A stretch of 64,000 nt of DNA from Paracoccus tegillarcae. Its GTDB lineage: Bacteria; Pseudomonadota; Alphaproteobacteria; Rhodobacterales; Rhodobacteraceae. Positions 52,669 through 61,373 of the stretch are shown piece after piece; positions within the stretch are counted from its first letter, which is position 1, and each line of letters starts with the position of its first letter. Both the position numbers and the translations under genes were made by a program. The notes beneath the pieces were generated by a model. The model saw only the letters and a list, made by a program, of their open reading frames with translations, was not told where the DNA came from and made no database searches. The stretch is taken from contig NZ_CP025408.1 in NCBI RefSeq assembly GCF_002847305.1, positions 3,121,001 through 3,185,000 on the forward strand, given 5' to 3'.

Positions 52669-53257
52669 GGGCGGCCTCGGGCATCTTGCGCATCTTTTCT
52701 TGCAGGGCGCGGATGGCCTGCACAACCTCGGGGGCCTCGGTGATCCGGGTAAAGCCGACCGGACGGATTACCGGTTTCTCGTTGTTCGTGTAAGAGGTGG
52801 AGACCGTGCCGAAGAAAACCGATCCGGCGCGTCTGCCTTTGGCTGGTTGGTCATCCACTTTCATCGAGGGCGTGATCGGAAAGCTCCGCAGCTCAGGGTC
52901 CATCACGATGGCCCGGCGGTTGGTCAGCAGGGAATGTGTGGCCCGTGATCGCCGCCGGTAGAGGATAAGGGGCAGGGTGATTGCGCCGACGCCGCCGCAT
53001 AGCAGGACGATTCCCAGAGCAAGGAATATCATACCCATGCCCGGTTCGCTGGCGGTGACGCTGTAGCCGACCATCGTAAAAACCGCGCCGACAGCTACCC
53101 AGATGCTGCCGAATAACAGCCAAAAGCCGCTTTCGTGCCGAGGCGCTGCATGGCTGTCTGGCCAGCCTTGCCAGATCAGCTTTTCTTCGGGTTCCCAAAG
53201 CGCCCGCATCTGTGTTTCTGACAGGGCGCAGCCTGCGCCGGCGACGGGTCTAGCCAT
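52661..53257 (-). CDS. Membrane protein with PH-like domain
   Basis: The 198-residue protein begins with [20 protein letters not shown], has two membrane helices ([46 protein letters not shown]), then [31 protein letters not shown] corresponds to the T-x-R-R-I motif of PH-like membrane proteins. It resembles the next gene, so the pair may be ancient duplicates. The start at 53257 follows GGGAT; an ATG at 53266 also fits. Both overlap the pyrB stop. Confidence 0.75.
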   Translation of the reverse strand: MARPVAGAGCALSETQMRALWEPEEKLIWQGWPDSHAAPRHESGFWLLFGSIWVAVGAVFTMVGYSVTASEPGMGMIFLALGIVLLCGGVGAITLPLILYRRRSRATHSLLTNRRAIVMDPELRSFPITPSMKVDDQPAKGRRAGSVFFGTVSTSYTNNEKPVIRPVGFTRITEAPEVVQAIRALQEKMRKMPEAAHV

Positions 53258-54230
53258 GATCGCCATCCCACAGCCCCGGTCCGGCCAGCGCGCGACCGCG
53301 TTCCGCCCGCAGATTGCGCGCCAGAAGATCCATCGCGGCCATCCGCACAGCGACGCCCATCTCGACCTGATCCTGAATCACGGATCGGTTGATATCATCG
53401 GCAATGGTGCCGTCGATTTCCACGCCGCGATTCATCGGGCCGGGATGCATGACGATGGCATCGGGCTTGGCCAGTGCCAGCTTTTCCGGATCCAGACCCC
53501 AACGGTGGAAATATTCGCGTTCCGACGGGATAAAGCCGCCATCCATACGCTCGCGCTGCAGCCGCAGCATCATCACGACATCGGCGCCCTTCAGCCCCTC
53601 GTGCATGTCCTCGTAGACCTCGCAGCCCAGATCAGCGACGCCCGCAGGCATCAGGGTGCGCGGCCCGATCAGGCGCAGACGGTTTTCCATCTTGCCCAGC
53701 AGGATCAGGTTCGAGCGCGCCACGCGGCTATGGGCAATATCGCCGCAAATCGCGATGGTCAGGCGGTGCAGCCGGCCCTTGGCACGGCGGATCGTCAGCG
53801 CATCCAGCAGCGCCTGTGTGGGGTGTTCGTGCCGCCCGTCGCCCGCGTTGATGACGGCGCAGTTCACCTTTTCCGCCAGCAGATTGACCGCGCCGGAATG
53901 GGGATGCCGCACGATCAGCAGGTCGGGATGCATGGCGTTCAGTGTCAGCGCCGTGTCGATCAGTGTTTCGCCCTTTTTCACGCTGGAATGGGCCACCGAC
54001 ATGTTCATCACATCGGCACCAAGCCGCTTGCCCGCCAACTCGAAGCTGGCCTGGGTGCGGGTCGAGTTTTCGAAGAACATGTTGATCTGGGTCATGCCGG
54101 CCAGCGCGTCGGCGTGTTTCACGGTGCGCTGGTTCAGTTCGACATAGGATTCGGCCTGATCAAGCAGGGTCGTGATCTCTGACGGGGCAAGCTGTTCGAT
54201 GCCAAGCAGATGGCGGGCGCGAAAGGTCAT
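53250..54230 (-). CDS. pyrB: Aspartate carbamoyltransferase catalytic subunit
   Basis: Joins carbamoyl phosphate and aspartate in pyrimidine synthesis. The 326-residue protein has the carbamoyl-phosphate motif [20 protein letters not shown] near residue 53-72 and [15 protein letters not shown] near 82-96, plus [12 protein letters not shown] near 134 and [11 protein letters not shown] near 280. The start is [10 protein letters not shown]. No PyrI regulatory gene is present; the adjacent non-catalytic PyrC may be its partner. It heads the leftward operon. Confidence 0.96.
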   Translation of the reverse strand: MTFRARHLLGIEQLAPSEITTLLDQAESYVELNQRTVKHADALAGMTQINMFFENSTRTQASFELAGKRLGADVMNMSVAHSSVKKGETLIDTALTLNAMHPDLLIVRHPHSGAVNLLAEKVNCAVINAGDGRHEHPTQALLDALTIRRAKGRLHRLTIAICGDIAHSRVARSNLILLGKMENRLRLIGPRTLMPAGVADLGCEVYEDMHEGLKGADVVMMLRLQRERMDGGFIPSEREYFHRWGLDPEKLALAKPDAIVMHPGPMNRGVEIDGTIADDINRSVIQDQVEMGVAVRMAAMDLLARNLRAERGRALAGPGLWDGDHG

Positions 54231-54349
54231 GGCCGGCTCCGGGTAGTCGTCGGGCCGTCTATCGCAGATGGCGCGCGCCCCGGCAAGCATCCGCCCGTTC
54301 CGCGCAGGCATCTCTTGCCGCATGCATTATGTGCAGATATGGCGGTTGG

Positions 54350-55726
54350 ATGAACTTCACCCGTCTTCGCCCCGAACTGATCGCCATGACGGCGCTTGGA
54401 CTGCCGCTGGTCGGCAGCCATGTCGCGCGCATGGCCATTGGTGTGTCCGATACCGTGATGGTGGGCTGGTACGGGGTCGAGGCGCTGGCCGCTCTGGTTC
54501 TGGCCAGCTCCCTGTTCATGCTGCTGTTTTTGCTGGGCTCGGGCTATTCCATCGGCGGGGCAGGGCTGATTGCCGGCGCGCGGGCCCGGGGCGACGATAC
54601 CGAAGTTCGACGGGTGACCCGCATGGCGCTGTGGCTGTCGGTGCTGCACGGCCTGTTGATGGCGCCATTGATGTGGTGGTCGGGACCGATTCTGAACGCC
54701 TTGGGGCAAGATCCTCAGGTCTCGGCACTGGCCCAGACCTATCTGCGCATCATGATCCCCGCGATGCCGCTGGTGCTGGCGGGCATGGTGATCAATTCGT
54801 ACCTTTCGGCGCTTGGCCGGCCCAATGCGGTGATGTGGATCACGCTGGCCGGGCTGCCGCTGAACATCTTGCTGAACTGGATGTTCATCTTTGGCAACTG
54901 GGGCGCGCCGGAACTGGGGATTGCGGGCTCTGCCATCGCCAGCCTGACCGTGAACGCTGCGCAGCTGGTCGCCTTGATGGGCTATGCGCTGTGGCTGCCG
55001 CAGGCGCGCCGCTATAACCTGATGCAGCGGTTCTGGCGGCCCGATTGGCCGGGCTTTTTCAGCGTCTTCAAGCTGGGGCTGCCCATCGGGGCGGCCATCG
55101 TCGCCGAGGTGGCGCTGTTTGCGGGCACCAACATCATGATGGGCTGGATCGGCACGACCGAACTGGCCGCCCATGGCATCGCCCTGCAGATCACCTCGAT
55201 TGCCTTCATGGTGCATCTGGGCCTGTCCAGTGCGGCCACGATCCGTGCGGGCGAGGCCTTTGGCCGTGGCGATTTTGTGGCGCTGCGCGATATCGCATCC
55301 GCCGTGATCATGCTGTCACTGGGATTTGCGGTGATCGTCATCGCCATCTTTATCCTGTGGCCGGATGAACTGGTGCTGCTGTATCTGGATCAGGCCAACC
55401 CGGCCAGCGACGCGATTCTGGCGGTCGCTGTTGGTCTGATGTTCTGGGCCGCCGTCTTTCAGCTTGCCGATGCGTTGCAGGTCATCCTGCAGGGTCTGCT
55501 GCGCGGCGTTCAGGATACGCGGGTGCCCTTGATCATGGCGATCATCGGCTATTGGTGCGTGGGGCTGACCTGCTGCTATCTCTTTGCCTTTCCCCTTGGC
55601 ATGGGGCCCCCGGGCCTGTGGGTCGGGTTGCTGGCCGGGCTGTCGGTGGCCTCGGTCCTGCTCTACTGGCGCTTCTATCAGGGGTTGGCCCGCGGGGGCT
55701 GGACCCGGCAGGTATTGGCGCGCTAA
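54350..55726 (+). CDS. MATE-family multidrug/toxin exporter
   Basis: The 458-residue protein has twelve membrane helices in two halves, the MATE layout, with the NorM-like opening ALGLPLVGSHVARMAIGVSDTVMVGWYGVEALAAL (given here in parts). Other family stretches: NSYLSALGRPNAVMWITLAGLPLNILLNW, and LQVILQGLLRGVQDTRVPLIMAIIGYW in the second half. It is expected to use a sodium or proton gradient to export cationic drugs or metabolites. It starts 120 bases from pyrB in the opposite direction. Confidence 0.92.
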   Translation: MNFTRLRPELIAMTALGLPLVGSHVARMAIGVSDTVMVGWYGVEALAALVLASSLFMLLFLLGSGYSIGGAGLIAGARARGDDTEVRRVTRMALWLSVLHGLLMAPLMWWSGPILNALGQDPQVSALAQTYLRIMIPAMPLVLAGMVINSYLSALGRPNAVMWITLAGLPLNILLNWMFIFGNWGAPELGIAGSAIASLTVNAAQLVALMGYALWLPQARRYNLMQRFWRPDWPGFFSVFKLGLPIGAAIVAEVALFAGTNIMMGWIGTTELAAHGIALQITSIAFMVHLGLSSAATIRAGEAFGRGDFVALRDIASAVIMLSLGFAVIVIAIFILWPDELVLLYLDQANPASDAILAVAVGLMFWAAVFQLADALQVILQGLLRGVQDTRVPLIMAIIGYWCVGLTCCYLFAFPLGMGPPGLWVGLLAGLSVASVLLYWRFYQGLARGGWTRQVLAR

Positions 55727-55758
55727 CCTTTGCCGATCACAGCAGATGAAGGTTCGCG

Positions 55759-55995
55759 ATGCGCCCTGTTTTCGTCCAGTTCCGATGCGCCCCCGGCCAG
55801 ACCTACAAGGTCGCCGATGCCGTCTATGACCGCGAAGTCGTCAGCGAGCTTTACTCGACCAGCGGCGAATACGACCTGCTGGCCAAGGTCTATATTCCCG
55901 AAGACGAGGATGTCGGTCGTTTCCTGGCGGAAAAGCTGTTCGATATCGAGGGTATCAGCCGCACGCTGACGACGATGACGTTCAAGGCGTTCTGA
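55759..55995 (+). CDS. Stand-alone Lrp/AsnC ligand-binding (RAM) domain protein
   Basis: The 78-residue protein is only the C-terminal RAM domain of Lrp/AsnC regulators, without HTH: PVFVQFRCAPGQTYKVADAVYDREVVSELYSTSGEYDLLAKVYIP in parts, then EDVGRFLAEKLFDIEGISRTLTTMTF. Such stand-alone RAM proteins may bind small ligands or dimerise with full-length Lrp proteins. A start at MRPVFVQ with AAGG upstream is reasonable. Confidence 0.88.
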   Translation: MRPVFVQFRCAPGQTYKVADAVYDREVVSELYSTSGEYDLLAKVYIPEDEDVGRFLAEKLFDIEGISRTLTTMTFKAF

Positions 55996-56064
55996 ACCCG
56001 CGATTTACTTATCCGGATGGCTAACTGTCTTGACGCGAATCGTGATGGCCGATAACTAAGCCAT

Positions 56065-56379
56065 ATGGCTAACTATAGCGCGACATTTCATGCCCTGTCC
56101 GATCCGACGCGCCGCGCGGTGCTGACCCAGTTGGCGCGGGGACGGGCATCTGTCAACGCGCTGGCCGAAGGTCATGAAATGGCGCTGCCCAGCTTTCTCA
56201 AGCATTTGAAGGTGCTGGAGGGGGCGGGGCTGATACTCAGCGAAAAACAGGGTCGCAGGCGGATTTGCCGGCTGAACCCGCAGGCGCTGCGCCCGGCCGA
56301 GGATTGGCTGGCCCAGCAGCGTCAAGAATGGGAGGGCCGGACCGACCGTCTGGCCGCATTTGTGGAAAAGGAGGACTGA
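56065..56379 (+). CDS. ArsR-family winged-helix regulator
   Basis: The 104-residue protein has the ArsR wHTH core: FHALSDPTRRAVLTQLARGRASVNALAEGHEMALPSFLKHLKVLEGAGLI (in parts). There is no obvious metal-binding cysteine pair, so it is probably not a metal sensor. It is followed two bases later by an SRPBCC gene, an ArsR-AHSA1 pairing that is common. It likely controls its own operon. Confidence 0.9.
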   Translation: MANYSATFHALSDPTRRAVLTQLARGRASVNALAEGHEMALPSFLKHLKVLEGAGLILSEKQGRRRICRLNPQALRPAEDWLAQQRQEWEGRTDRLAAFVEKED

Positions 56380-56380
56380 C

Positions 56381-56854
56381 ATGTCCCAGAACACCGTCAT
56401 CGTAGAGGATCTTGATCTGACGATCTCTCGCCACATCAACGCCGCCCCTGAAAAACTCTGGCGCGCGTGGACCGAGCCGGAATTGCTGAAGCAATGGTTT
56501 GCCCCCAAGCCCGTCGAGGTGACCAAAGCCGAGATGGACCCGCGTCCGGGCGGCATCTGCAACATCGTCATGCGCCTGCCTGACGGCACCGAAATGGATA
56601 GTCCCGGCTGTGTGCTGGTGGCCGAGCCGGGGCGAAAGCTGGTCTTTACCGATAGTTTGGGGCCGGACTTCCGACCGGCCGATGGCGGCTTCATGACCGC
56701 GATCATCCTGTTGGAGCCCGAGGGCGATGGCTGCCTCTATTCCGCGCGGGTGCTGCATAAATCGCCAGCTGATCGGCAAAAACATGAAGAAATGGGCTTT
56801 GCCGATGGCTGGGGAACCTGCCTCGATCAGCTAGCCGATCTTGTCGAAAGCTAG
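56381..56854 (+). CDS. SRPBCC/AHSA1-family protein
   Basis: A 157-residue START-like protein: LTISRHINAAPEKLWRAWTEPELLKQWFAPKPVEV is the Aha1-type opening, with the usual GGICNIVMRLPDG, and a C-terminal helix EEMGFADGWGTCLDQLADLV. AAAGGAGG lies 7 bases before the ATG and decides the start. It pairs with the ArsR gene. Ligand unknown. The 150 bases downstream contain a possible ihfB promoter. Confidence 0.9.
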   Translation: MSQNTVIVEDLDLTISRHINAAPEKLWRAWTEPELLKQWFAPKPVEVTKAEMDPRPGGICNIVMRLPDGTEMDSPGCVLVAEPGRKLVFTDSLGPDFRPADGGFMTAIILLEPEGDGCLYSARVLHKSPADRQKHEEMGFADGWGTCLDQLADLVES

Positions 56855-56913
56855 TTTTGGCGCCTTGGCCTCTTGCACGAGTTCGTCAAACTTGGCATCG
56901 CTATGAAACGAAA

Positions 56914-56942
56914 TTGTTGTTTTTTGCGTTGGTTGGTTAGAT
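56914..56942 (+). promoter_or_regulatory. Candidate ihfB promoter
   Basis: TTGTTG (56914-56919) and TTAGAT (56937-56942) are 17 bases apart, within a T/G-rich stretch unlike the surrounding DNA. This would start transcription near 56949, leaving a leader of about 55 bases. Tentative. Confidence 0.4.
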
Positions 56943-57004
56943 TGCAAGGCGTAACGGCTTGTTGCGCCCTGTCGAACTGAACTGCTGGATTTTGGAGAGC
57001 CGCA

Positions 57005-57289
57005 ATGATCCGCTCTGAACTGATTCAAAAGATTGCCGAAGATAACCCGCATTTGTTTCGGCGCGACGTCGAGAGAATTGTGAACACCGTATTCGATGAG
57101 ATCATTGATGCGATGTCGCGCGGTGATCGGGTCGAATTGCGGGGCTTTGGTGCATTTTCGGTCAAGCGTCGGGATGCCCGGATCGGGCGTAATCCGCGCA
57201 CCGGAGAGTCGGTTGAGGTCGATGAAAAGCACGTTCCGTTTTTCAAGACCGGCAAATTGCTGCGTGACAGGTTGAACGACGAGGCCTGA
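57005..57289 (+). CDS. ihfB: Integration host factor beta subunit
   Basis: IHF-beta bends DNA as a heterodimer with IHF-alpha. The 94-residue protein shows the HU/IHF fold, including [34 protein letters not shown], and the [14 protein letters not shown] end. GGAGAGC is upstream. It leads into lapA, trpF and trpB, a gene order typical of Rhodobacterales. Confidence 0.96.
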   Translation: MIRSELIQKIAEDNPHLFRRDVERIVNTVFDEIIDAMSRGDRVELRGFGAFSVKRRDARIGRNPRTGESVEVDEKHVPFFKTGKLLRDRLNDEA

Positions 57290-57346
57290 TCGCCGTAAAA
57301 CAGGCCATGCGCCCGGCAGTCTCGGGCCGGAAGTAAGGAAAACCAG

Positions 57347-57781
57347 ATGCGCTTCATCCGCCTGTTCTTTGTCATCGTGCTGGCCATTGTCCTGATCGGG
57401 ATTGCGCTGGCCAACCGTCAGGACGTGACCCTAAACGCCTTTCCGGCAAATTTCGGGCAATATCTTGAGGGAAGCTGGTCGATCCAATTGCCCCTGTTCC
57501 TGGTCATTTTTCTGGCCATCGCCTTTGGCGTCGTGATCGGCTTTATCTGGGAATACCTGCGCGAGGCGCATATCCGCCGCCAGTCCCGCCAGCGTGCCAC
57601 CCATGTTGCCCAGTTGGAACGCGAAGTCAGCACTTTGCGCGACAGCCATGCAGCGCCGCGTGACGAGGTTCTGGCGATTGTGGACCGGCCCAAGGCCGGT
57701 GGGGCGGTCAATCCGCCGCGCCCGATCGCCTCGCCTTCGCCGGCACCCGGGACCACACTGCCGGCACCGAACGCGCGCTGA
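57347..57781 (+). CDS. LapA-domain membrane protein
   Basis: The 144-residue protein has two membrane helices (FFVIVLAIVLIGIALAN and PLFLVIFLAIAFGVVIGFIW) of the LapA type, a basic cytoplasmic part (REAHIRRQSRQRATHVAQLEREV, coiled coil) and a Pro/Ala-rich end. E. coli LapA/LapB regulate LPS synthesis; the family here is assigned by domain only. It follows ihfB by 57 bases and touches trpF directly (ATG next to its TGA). Confidence 0.88.
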   Translation: MRFIRLFFVIVLAIVLIGIALANRQDVTLNAFPANFGQYLEGSWSIQLPLFLVIFLAIAFGVVIGFIWEYLREAHIRRQSRQRATHVAQLEREVSTLRDSHAAPRDEVLAIVDRPKAGGAVNPPRPIASPSPAPGTTLPAPNAR

Positions 57782-58423
57782 ATGGGCCAGGTCAAGATTT
57801 GCGGCCTTCGACAGGCCGCGCATGTCGAGGCAGCGGTTCACGCTGGTGCGCGCTTCCTCGGCTTTAATTTTTTTCCCAGATCGCCGCGCTGTGTGACGGC
57901 CGCGCAGGCCGCCGCGTTGATGGCCGATGTGCCGCCGGGCGTGGCCAGTGTCGGGCTGTTTGTCGATCCGGATGATGCGCTGTTGCAAGAGACGCTGGCG
58001 TTGGCGCCGCTGGACATGATCCAGTTGCACGGTCACGAGGCGCCTGCCCGGGTCTCTGAGGTCAAGCAGTTGACGGGTCTGCCGGTCATCAAGGCGATAG
58101 GCGTGGCGGCGCCGGATGATCTTGATGCGCTTTGGGATTATGGGCTGGTGGCCGATATGCTGCTGGTCGATGCCAAGCCGCCCAGAGATGCGGTGTTGCC
58201 CGGCGGCAATGGCCTGGCCTTTGACTGGCGCCTGCTGAGCGGGCGCAAAATGCTGAAGCCCTGGTTGCTGGCCGGCGGACTGACCGCGCAAAATGTGGCC
58301 GAGGCGATCCGTTTGACCGGTGCGCAGGGGGTAGATGTTTCCTCGGGCGTAGAAACCGCGCCGGGGCAGAAAGACAGTGATCTTATCCGTGATTTCATCG
58401 CAGCAGCAGACGGCGGCACCTGA
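57782..58423 (+). CDS. trpF: Phosphoribosylanthranilate isomerase
   Basis: Isomerises PRA to CdRP in tryptophan synthesis. The 213-residue barrel has the catalytic Cys in VKICGLRQ near residue 7, GFNFFPRSPR near 27, Asp in LLVDAKPP near 128, and LAGGLTAQNVAEAI near 162-175. Its start codon directly follows the lapA stop. trpB is 1.5 kb downstream, separated by an opposite-strand gene. Confidence 0.95.
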   Translation: MGQVKICGLRQAAHVEAAVHAGARFLGFNFFPRSPRCVTAAQAAALMADVPPGVASVGLFVDPDDALLQETLALAPLDMIQLHGHEAPARVSEVKQLTGLPVIKAIGVAAPDDLDALWDYGLVADMLLVDAKPPRDAVLPGGNGLAFDWRLLSGRKMLKPWLLAGGLTAQNVAEAIRLTGAQGVDVSSGVETAPGQKDSDLIRDFIAAADGGT

Positions 58424-58461
58424 GGGCCCGCCGCCTGCCTGATCTGATAGGGCTGACGCTT

Positions 58462-59241
58462 TTACATCGCGGGCCAGACGGTGATGTCGCGCAATTCGAC
58501 ATCCAGACCTTCGATCGTCCAGCTGTCGGTCACGGCGCCGGTTTCCAGGTCGACGGCGTGCAGGCCACCCATGGCAGCCAGCCATGCCGCGTTATTGCCT
58601 TCGGCATCGGTTGCTACGTCAAAACCCACCGGACCTTCGACCATGACGCCAAGCGCGCCGATCGTTGCATTGGTGCCGTCATTGGGTGCGGTCTGCTGCA
58701 GCAGGGCCGACAGGCCGGTGTCGATGTTGAACATCGAGGTGGCTTCGGGTTTGCCAAAGCTGTTGGAATAGCCGGTCGCACCGATCATGAACGGCGCCTC
58801 GGAATTCTCGTCACCCTCGGTCCAGTTCAGGCTGCCATCTTCGGTCACGTCGCCATTGTCCATGTCGACGCGGTGATTGGTCGTACCAGACATAAAGCGC
58901 AGCTTGTCAGCGGCGGGGTTCACATCGACGATCACCACGGCGCCATCTTCCACCGGCAGCATGGTTTTCATGCGCGAAATTTCGGTGGCAACGCCGGTTT
59001 CCGGGTCGATGGTGACAACAGCCTGCTCATCGGTCACGCCGATCAGCGTCTGGTTGCCGGGGCGATAGTCCAGACCGTGCAGGCGGTTCACGCCCTCGAT
59101 CTCCATCATGCCGGTGACCTGTGCGGTCTCGCTGTCGATCTTGACCAGCGTCTTGTCGCCAGCCAGCCCGATCACGGTATTGGCGCCAGCGGTGGTGGCA
59201 AGGGCCGCGGTTGAAAGAAGTACTGCAATGGATAGTTTCAT
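58462..59241 (-). CDS. Secreted DUF4394 protein
   Basis: The 259-residue protein has a signal peptide (KLSIAVLLSTAALATTAGA, cut before NTVIGL) and repeating beta units such as VIGLAGDKTLVKIDSETAQV, LIGVTDEQAVVTIDPETGVA and LHAVDLETGAVTDSW, the DUF4394 pattern of a propeller-like domain. It faces trpF and lies between trpF and trpB. GGGA lies about 10 bases before the ATG. Function unknown. Confidence 0.8.
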   Translation of the reverse strand: MKLSIAVLLSTAALATTAGANTVIGLAGDKTLVKIDSETAQVTGMMEIEGVNRLHGLDYRPGNQTLIGVTDEQAVVTIDPETGVATEISRMKTMLPVEDGAVVIVDVNPAADKLRFMSGTTNHRVDMDNGDVTEDGSLNWTEGDENSEAPFMIGATGYSNSFGKPEATSMFNIDTGLSALLQQTAPNDGTNATIGALGVMVEGPVGFDVATDAEGNNAAWLAAMGGLHAVDLETGAVTDSWTIEGLDVELRDITVWPAM

Positions 59242-59411
59242 AATTTCACATTCCCTGATTTTGACAGCCGATATCGGCGTCTCAGGCAGAACCACGGCAG
59301 TGCAGGGCGAAAGGGTGCGACCATTCCGCTGACGTTTTCGTTACCGCGTCCGGTTTGCCTGGCCACTCGGGGGCGCGATATGAATGCCCGCAATCTGTGA
59401 AAGAGGTCGCG

Positions 59412-59867
59412 ATGCCCAGCTCTGACGTGATGTTCCGACCGGCCCGCCGGGACGATGTGCCCGCGGTGATCGACCTGCTGGCCGATGACGTGCTGGGCAA
59501 GGCGCGCGAAAGTCGCGATCCGCAGCCCTATTTTGCCGCCTTTGACCAGATGCAACGCGAGGGGGCGAACCATCTGATCGTTGCTGGGGTGGGGGGCCTT
59601 CTGGTGGCCTGCTATCAGATCACCTTCATCTCGGGCCTGTCCCTGACCGCCACCCGACGCGCCCAGATCGAAGGCGTTCGCGTCGCCGCCAGCCACCGCA
59701 ATCAGGGGCTGGGCCAGGCGCTGATCGCCGATGCAGAGATCCGCGCCCGCGCAGCAGGCTGCGGGCTTTTGCAGTTCACCACCAACAGATCGCGCGAAAA
59801 TGCGCACCGTTTCTACGCGCGCATGGGCTTCACCCCGTCGCATATCGGCTATAAGAAAGCCCTCTGA
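59412..59867 (+). CDS. GNAT-family N-acetyltransferase
   Basis: The 151-residue protein has a full GNAT fold: FRPARRDDVPAVIDLLADD, then RAQIEGVRVAASHRNQGLGQALIADAEIRARAAG (acetyl-CoA loop R-N-Q-G-L-G) near residue 97, and ENAHRFYARMGF. AAGAGG is upstream of the ATG. It lies upstream of trpB but is transcribed from the same strand, with only 47 bases between; copy 4 of the intergenic element fills that gap. Substrate unknown. Confidence 0.88.
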   Translation: MPSSDVMFRPARRDDVPAVIDLLADDVLGKARESRDPQPYFAAFDQMQREGANHLIVAGVGGLLVACYQITFISGLSLTATRRAQIEGVRVAASHRNQGLGQALIADAEIRARAAGCGLLQFTTNRSRENAHRFYARMGFTPSHIGYKKAL

Positions 59868-59868
59868 G

Positions 59869-59890
59869 GTTCTTCTTCACTTAAATATCC
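59869..59890 (-). repeat. Conserved intergenic element, copy 4 (reverse strand)
   Basis: On the minus strand the core reads GGATATTT-AAG-TGAAGAAGAA, identical over 21 bases to copy 2. It fills the gap between the GNAT stop (59867) and trpB (59915), pointing against transcription. It has no GC hairpin. Confidence 0.75.
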
Positions 59891-59914
59891 AAATCCGAAC
59901 TGGAAGGCAGCGCC

Positions 59915-61135
59915 ATGGCCGACGATCTCGTGAACAGCTTCATGAATGGCCCCGATGAGCAGGGCCGTTTTGGCATCTATGGCGGCCGCTTTGTCAGCGA
60001 AACGCTGATGCCGCTGATCCTCGATCTCGAGGCCGAATACGAACGCGCCAAGACCGATCCGGAGTTCTGGGCGCAGATGGATGATCTGTGGACCCATTAT
60101 GTCGGCCGCCCCAGCCCGCTTTATCATGCGGAACGCCTTTCCGAACGGTTGGGCGGCGCCAAGATCTACATGAAGCGCGACGAGTTGAACCATACAGGCG
60201 CGCATAAGATCAACAATGTGCTGGGCCAGATCCTGCTGGCGATGCGGATGGGCAAGACCCGGATCATCGCGGAAACGGGCGCGGGACAGCACGGCGTTGC
60301 GACGGCCACGGTCTGCGCGCGTTTCGGGTTGAATTGCGTCGTCTATATGGGCGCGCATGATGTCGAGCGGCAGGCGCCCAACGTGTTCCGCATGCGCCTG
60401 CTGGGCGCCGAGGTCGTACCGGTGACCAGCGGTCGCGGGACGCTGAAAGACGCCATGAACGATGCGTTGCGCGATTGGGTCAGCAATGTGCGCGACACCT
60501 TCTACTGCATCGGCACGGTCGCCGGCCCACATCCCTATCCGGCCATGGTCCGCGATTTCCAGTCGATCATCGGCAAGGAGGCCAAGGAGCAGATGATGGC
60601 GCGCGAAGGGCGCTTGCCCGACACGCTGATCGCCGCCATCGGAGGTGGCTCGAACGCGATGGGACTGTTCTATCCTTTCCTCGACGATGCCAGCGTTCGT
60701 ATTATCGGCGTCGAGGCCGGCGGCAAGGGCGTTGATGACCGGATGGAGCATTGCGCCTCGCTGACCGGTGGTCGGGCCGGGGTTCTGCATGGCAACCGGA
60801 CCTATCTGTTGCAGGACGACGATGGCCAGATCCTTGAGGGTCATTCGATCAGCGCCGGTCTGGACTATCCCGGCATCGGACCCGAACATGCCTGGCTGAA
60901 GGATCAGGACCGCGCCGAATATGTCAGCATCACAGATGATGAGGCGCTGGAGGCGTTTCAGCTCTGTTGTGCAACCGAGGGCATCATCCCTGCGCTGGAG
61001 CCCAGCCACGCGCTTGCCCATGTGATGAAGATCGCACCTGATCTGCCGTCTGATCACCTGATCATCATGAACATGTGCGGCCGGGGGGATAAGGATATCT
61101 TTACCGTGGCCAAGCATCTGGGCGTCGAAATCTAG
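59915..61135 (+). CDS. trpB: Tryptophan synthase beta chain
   Basis: Joins indole and serine to tryptophan. The 406-residue PLP enzyme includes the catalytic Lys in [19 protein letters not shown] near residue 92-99, [12 protein letters not shown] near 116, [10 protein letters not shown] near 240, and [19 protein letters not shown] near 350-365 (as QLCCATEGI here). The start is [11 protein letters not shown]. It is separated from trpF by a DUF4394 gene and a GNAT gene. Confidence 0.97.
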   Translation: MADDLVNSFMNGPDEQGRFGIYGGRFVSETLMPLILDLEAEYERAKTDPEFWAQMDDLWTHYVGRPSPLYHAERLSERLGGAKIYMKRDELNHTGAHKINNVLGQILLAMRMGKTRIIAETGAGQHGVATATVCARFGLNCVVYMGAHDVERQAPNVFRMRLLGAEVVPVTSGRGTLKDAMNDALRDWVSNVRDTFYCIGTVAGPHPYPAMVRDFQSIIGKEAKEQMMAREGRLPDTLIAAIGGGSNAMGLFYPFLDDASVRIIGVEAGGKGVDDRMEHCASLTGGRAGVLHGNRTYLLQDDDGQILEGHSISAGLDYPGIGPEHAWLKDQDRAEYVSITDDEALEAFQLCCATEGIIPALEPSHALAHVMKIAPDLPSDHLIIMNMCGRGDKDIFTVAKHLGVEI

Positions 61136-61373
61136 GCCTGCGGGGCCGGGATCTGACACCCGCGATCGGCGACGACTTTACCTCTGCCGGGCATTCCCGA
61201 AGCCTGAACAGGGCTGAGCGATGTCGCCGGTAAGTCTGCACCTGCCGAAAGTGCGGGCGCGGGATTGGCGCAGAAACAGGGTTGGCAAGATCCCGCTGAC
61301 GTTGCCGTGACATCGGGAACTCGACTGCTGCGTGTGTGTTGAACCGCCAGACACCTTACTGGAGGTAACGACA

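Noticed and set aside
54227..55216. Minus-strand frame of 329 residues opposite the MATE gene
   Set aside because: It is antisense to a confident MATE gene; composition is His/Gln/Arg-rich as expected from a shadow.
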